The notes under the pieces: model-generated
Database searches by the model: none
What the model was told of the DNA's origin: nothing
Seen by the model: the letters and a program-made list of their open reading frames with translations, nothing else
NCBI GenBank assembly: GCA_950295325.1
Contig: OX485803.1
Span: 23,438,001-23,502,000, forward strand
Direction: 5' to 3'
From: Polytrichum commune
Taxonomy: Eukaryota; Streptophyta; Polytrichopsida; Polytrichales; Polytrichaceae
DNA length: 64,000 nucleotides
Program-made: the position numbers and the translations under genes
Shown here: positions 59,971 through 64,000 of the stretch, one piece after another
Position numbering within the stretch: the first letter of the stretch is position 1
Layout of the letters: each line of letters starts with the position of its first letter

Positions 59971-61504
59971 TAAAAATTATACAATGCTATACTTTCTTAC
60001 TATAACTTCCATCTCCTACAAATAAAACGTTCACATGTACATTAAACGTATAATTTAGCGTGGCCCACATTATTCATTGTGGACCCACATAAATTGCCTT
60101 GCAATCATTGGATGGCAACTTGAGAGGAATTTGTCACATGACATTTGATATTGCATGACAAGTCATGAAAATCACCCTAATTAACATGGCACATCAATTT
60201 TCATGTCACACTAAATTGAACTTTTAGTATACTAGATTGGACATTGTTGGACATAAAAGACTTTGCTCGATAAATGCTCACACTCCAACATTATAGCATT
60301 GCAATAGACTTGCAATTGAAATTGGACGGTGTTCGATCATCCCTATCCCTAGAGATACCAGACTATGCCACTTTTGTTCTTACAATGTAGTTGAAAACGA
60401 GGAACACTTTTATGTTGGAGTGTCCTTATATAACCCCATTAGAGATGACTTTCCATCAATATTTAAGGATGTAGTTTTAGGCGGCCTCAAGTCTTTCTTT
60501 CAATCAAGTCGACATTAGTCTCTACCTCAAATAAGCTACTACACTCCGCAACTCTAGGGAATTGGCTAGTTTGAAACCATCCTCATGTACATTCAATCTC
60601 ATTAGCCTCAAATTTGCTTCCCGGACTCTAGAATCAATTCCATTTCACTGCATGACCCCGATTTGCATGTGACACTAAATGTTATAAATAGTGTAGTCCC
60701 GCTAGGTAGTCACTCAAAAGGTTAGGAACCCGCTATGAATAGTGGAATGTAAGTTTAGTCACTAGCACCGTCCGATTCTTGTGATGGGTACAATGGAGAA
60801 TACAATGAAATACATTGAACTTAAGCTAGGAGCAACTTCAAATTTGTCATGCCTCAGTTTGCATTGCAAGGATCACATGATCAAGTCCCTAACACATTGA
60901 CTAGTGTGAAGGTGGAATTGGTGCATATTGCTAATCCATTTCTATAATATTATGTAAGGTAGAGAGTGCTTGAACCAACCCTTTGAGCTATCGCACATAC
61001 ATATGGCTATGTACATATGAATGGGGAATATGCGTATAGACTTTTTTTTGAGGGTCTATGGTCAACATGTCATCCATTTATAGACAAAATTAATGTTTTC
61101 AAAGTTGCCCCTACATGAGTTATTGAACTTTGACACCGTTGGATTTTGTGAGATTTTTATGGGTTTTATATTTTCTTGGACCTTGAAATGTGTGTTGAAC
61201 TTAGGTAACACAAGCAAAAGCCCAATCAAAAAATGTTGATTTTGGAGGTATGAAATTTTTGTAACGAAGGTGGTCTGAAATTTAGGGATCTTGTGTAATG
61301 AACCCCAGGGCAAGAAAGGGTTAAGGAGCAAGCACAAAATGAAAAACCTCTTTATGTTTGGGTTGCAACCACCATTTAATGGTCGACCTTTGTAATCTTT
61401 CATTATACATTAAGACCAATAATTCAAGGAATTAAAGTTATATCAAAGCTAATTTTCTAGTTACAATAGCAAGAAGCTAGTCGCAAGAGTGTCATGCCCC
61501 AAAA
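59971..61504. other. No gene; one dispersed repeat copy
   Basis: AT-rich, no coding region recognised. About 60090-60240 carries a diverged copy of the repeat at 31771-31900. Confidence 0.45.
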
Positions 61505-62980
61505 TTACCTTGCACACGTGGCCACTTCTGGTTGGTTGTCCGACCAAGAACAAACTTTGGCTCATTTAAGAGACTGATGCACACCAACAATAACTTGCAA
61601 TTGGAGTCCACTTGAAGATTGAGTTACCAACATCATATGTGTCCCGTTCATGTTGGTTGCCCAAACTTTGGCCCATTTCATAGACCACCTCTAGGTCTCT
61701 TCCCACATGGCATAGCCAATAAAATGAGATTGTAAGATTTACACATACTTGACGGTATTCCTTGATTGGATGGAAAATCAAGGCATGTTGGATAGCAAGA
61801 AACTATCTTCTTCTTCCTCCGCAACTTTGACTACATGTGAACTAAATGTCATGGTATTTGGAGTCGAAGAGGCAAACGATGCACTTACACTTTCTGCAAC
61901 CCTGCTTACACTTTCGGCTACTATGTAAACATTTTCTACTTGTTTGCTATCTAGCAACATAGCTACTACACTAGACATTTAAGGACGGTTTGCGGGCATA
62001 TTTTGTACGCAAATGAGTCCGATTTTTATCACTTGTACCATATCTTTCATCATACTATCCAACATCATGTTTGGATCCACGAGATGCCATAGCTCGTTTG
62101 ATTGGTATATCTTCCATGCTTGTACACACCTTCCAACAATTAAAAAATGATGCCTCAAAAATCAACAAATGTTGTAACCAATAAATGCTAAATATTGAAT
62201 AATTTAAATATTTGGAACCTTAACAAAACCATATCTAATGTCAATTCAATCGTCTAGTTCTTGACTACATGATTCTACTACCTAAAATCCACCAAATATA
62301 TAAAGCTAGTACAATATGAAGAGTCTCTCACACCTTTTACCGACATCAAATCCCATGAACTCGTGTCCAAGGTACAACAGTGTTGGACATGACCATTCCA
62401 ATGATATATTTTGTTTCATTAAGTTCAAGTATATTTGTGCACTCAAAAGCAATGTGTTTGGTAGTAAGATACTCTCACCTCACAAATTCCAACTATATTA
62501 TATTGCTTCCCAAAAATAAAACAAGCATGTGTATATATCTCATCATTTTCAAAGCTATTTTTGAGAGGAAAATGTAGAATTGTTTTAGCATAAAATTGGT
62601 TGTGAGTTGAGAATAAGAGTATATAAGGGTGCAGGCATGGTAAAGTGTTCCAAAATAAGTGCTCCAGTATTTTAAAACCATAGTTTCTTGGGTCAAATGC
62701 GTCAAAGTAGTAGCAAAATGTTGTTTATATTGAATATTTTTTAATGCTGACCTTTATTGTTTCGTTCAATACTGAAATGTAGAATACTAAGATAAGATCT
62801 TCAAGACTTATCAATAAAATGAATGTTCAAAAACAAATAAATAAGAAGTTGCAAATGAGTGTAGAATTCTCACAAAAAAATAAAGCGAAAATAAAGTTGT
62901 AAAGTATAACCATTGTAAGCTACACAAAAAAAATTAAATGGGTGAAGAAAATAGATTACTTCAAGATCAAAACCACATGG
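61505..62980. repeat. Duplicated block, copy 2 (receptor kinase 3' end)
   Basis: Same orientation and order as 26283-27755, about 35 kb away, with only point differences and small indels. It includes the last kinase exon (as a pseudogene), its 3' flank and the start of the preceding intron. The borders are sharp: ATTACCTTGCACACGTG on the left and GATCAAAACCA on the right. Confidence 0.8.
61784..62120 (-). pseudogene. Receptor kinase last exon, second copy, broken
   Basis: The minus strand repeats the kinase C-terminal exon ([23 protein letters not shown], then an acidic tail ending LSNMP). A nonsense change turns the Lys codon of RPKMSS into TAA at about 61979. The splice acceptor TATAG/GCATGG reads TACAA/GCATGG, so AG is lost. 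Upstream exons are absent from the window. It is a non-functional partial duplicate. Confidence 0.8.
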
Positions 62981-63516
62981 ACTCCAACTTTACGACCAAC
63001 TATTTCTTCAGTAATCTTCGAACCAACAGAACACATCCCGTTGTAAAATTTCCCCATAGCGACCAACAAATTGGGGCCAAATACAAGATCTACGTGACCA
63101 TATTCTCAATCTGATTTTCCTGCTTCAATATCAGATGGAGAGTATCAATATCAGATGCTAAAAAAATCATCACCAGATGTCACAGCAGACATCACGGTGG
63201 AATCACCGTCATCACCATCATCCCAGCAGAAAGTTACGTCAAAACTTCTTTGCTGTTTTCTAAGACATAGGTTCACGACGTTTTAGTATGCAAGAAGGTA
63301 AATGTGACCACATGAATGACAGCGTGCAAATATTATGAGCACGGCAGCTTGGAAATCCAACAAGATAGTCATGTTCCAGATAAGTTACGAACAAGACAGT
63401 TCACCAAATACGAAGTCATAAAATCTCATCACTAGCAGTCTCCATGGTGGAACTTTTTGGCAGGAACATCCTATTCACTCAGATGCTTTTGTGGGTCATC
63501 ATTCACTTGATCCGAT
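62981..63516. other. No gene recognised
   Basis: Mixed sequence after the duplicated block. No motif-bearing frame seen. Confidence 0.4.
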
Positions 63517-63800
63517 TTGCTAATGATTTACACAATTCTATTTTCTACGAACTGCTGTGACTTGTGTTATGACCAGATAATGCAAGTGTTACAGCTGATT
63601 CTACTCCACTATTACAACACAAGTGAGATGTTTTCTCTTCTACATACTTTGATATTTGACGAAACAAGAATTGCAGAAGGCCAAGTACTCCTCCAAAATT
63701 GGGAGTTTGCAGCCTCTGATCTCTTTACTAAGCGTTTATGCCCTTCAATAGTTTGTTAAAGTCGCTAAGACTGATAGTATGCCCCACTTATTGGGTGGGT
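63517..63800 (+). pseudogene. Possible Copia RNase H remnant
   Basis: The plus-strand frame ends with A-A-S-D-L-F-T-K-R-L, which matches the AD(I/L)FTK.L box near the C-terminus of Copia RNase H. A neighbouring frame has C-x-x-x-D-N-A and Q-H-K fragments that recall the CDN...H.RTKH region. Frames are broken and the evidence is a few motifs, so this may be chance. No LTR or primer-binding site is seen nearby. Confidence 0.35.
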
Positions 63801-64000
63801 CACCAGTGAATGGTTCCTTCAAGCAATCAGCACTGACCAAATTGGGTGGCCTTTGTTGGTAGGAGACACCAATCAGTATGGGCATGTTATGAGACTGGAT
63901 CGGTTTCTTAGACCACTGTTAATTAGTAGTTATTGATGAGCTTAAATGCATATTCTGTCACATAACCCTTCACATTCCAGCAAAAGCTTCCCACTTCAAC

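Noticed and set aside
1-64000. A CRISPR array or bacterial operon
   Set aside because: No spaced short identical repeats with unique spacers; gene structure is spliced and repeats are eukaryotic.

Overview
The window looks like nuclear DNA of a land plant. It holds a spliced leucine-rich-repeat receptor kinase gene with GT-AG introns, a U2 snRNA gene with a plant-type USE plus TATA promoter, and plant-style Copia, PIF/Harbinger, pogo, LINE and SINE debris. The sequence is AT-rich and gene-poor, and most of it is mobile DNA. A large-genome plant, possibly a fern or other non-seed plant, would fit, but the lineage is an inference I cannot prove from sequence alone.

Layout. 1-5.0 kb: CpG-rich palindromic repeats, a G-rich quadruplex-like tract, a 0.97-kb inverted-repeat element and a 625-bp pogo-type element that keeps the transposase C-terminus. 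5.0-5.95 kb: a foldback element directly upstream of a U2 snRNA locus. 6-8.5 kb: no gene recognised. About 8.9-21.7 kb: one very large non-LTR retrotransposon with 5' tandem monomers, ORF1, a duplicated A/C-rich spacer, then a giant ORF2 with AP endonuclease, reverse transcriptase, RNase H, zinc-finger-like and possible PD-(D/E)XK regions. ORF2 is preceded by a 2A-like (D-I-E-T-N-P-G-P) ribosome-skipping motif. A tRNA-derived SINE on the opposite strand meets it tail to tail. 22-26 kb: no gene; a GC-rich island and a foldback hairpin. 26.56-41.70 kb (minus strand): a complete 18-exon LRR receptor kinase gene that reads as an uninterrupted 812-aa protein. 42.4-45.4 kb: a tandem array of about 380-bp units broken by a Copia LTR, primer-binding site and decayed gag. 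45.6-59.6 kb: three GGGCC-ended terminal-inverted-repeat elements, a frameshifted pogo/Tigger-like transposase, a decayed HARBI1-like transposase, and several minisatellites. 61.5-63.0 kb: a second, broken copy of the receptor kinase 3' end. 63.5-63.8 kb: a possible Copia RNase H remnant.

How it fits together. The only gene that looks functional is the receptor kinase; the U2 locus has a good promoter but a diverged 5' half. Everything else is mobile or repeated DNA at different stages of decay. The strongest candidate for something new is the retrotransposon. Its ORF2 N-terminus with the 2A motif is tandemly duplicated: one copy keeps the start codon but has lost the 2A signature, the other keeps a canonical 2A but has lost the start codon. 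The element may also encode two kinds of endonuclease.
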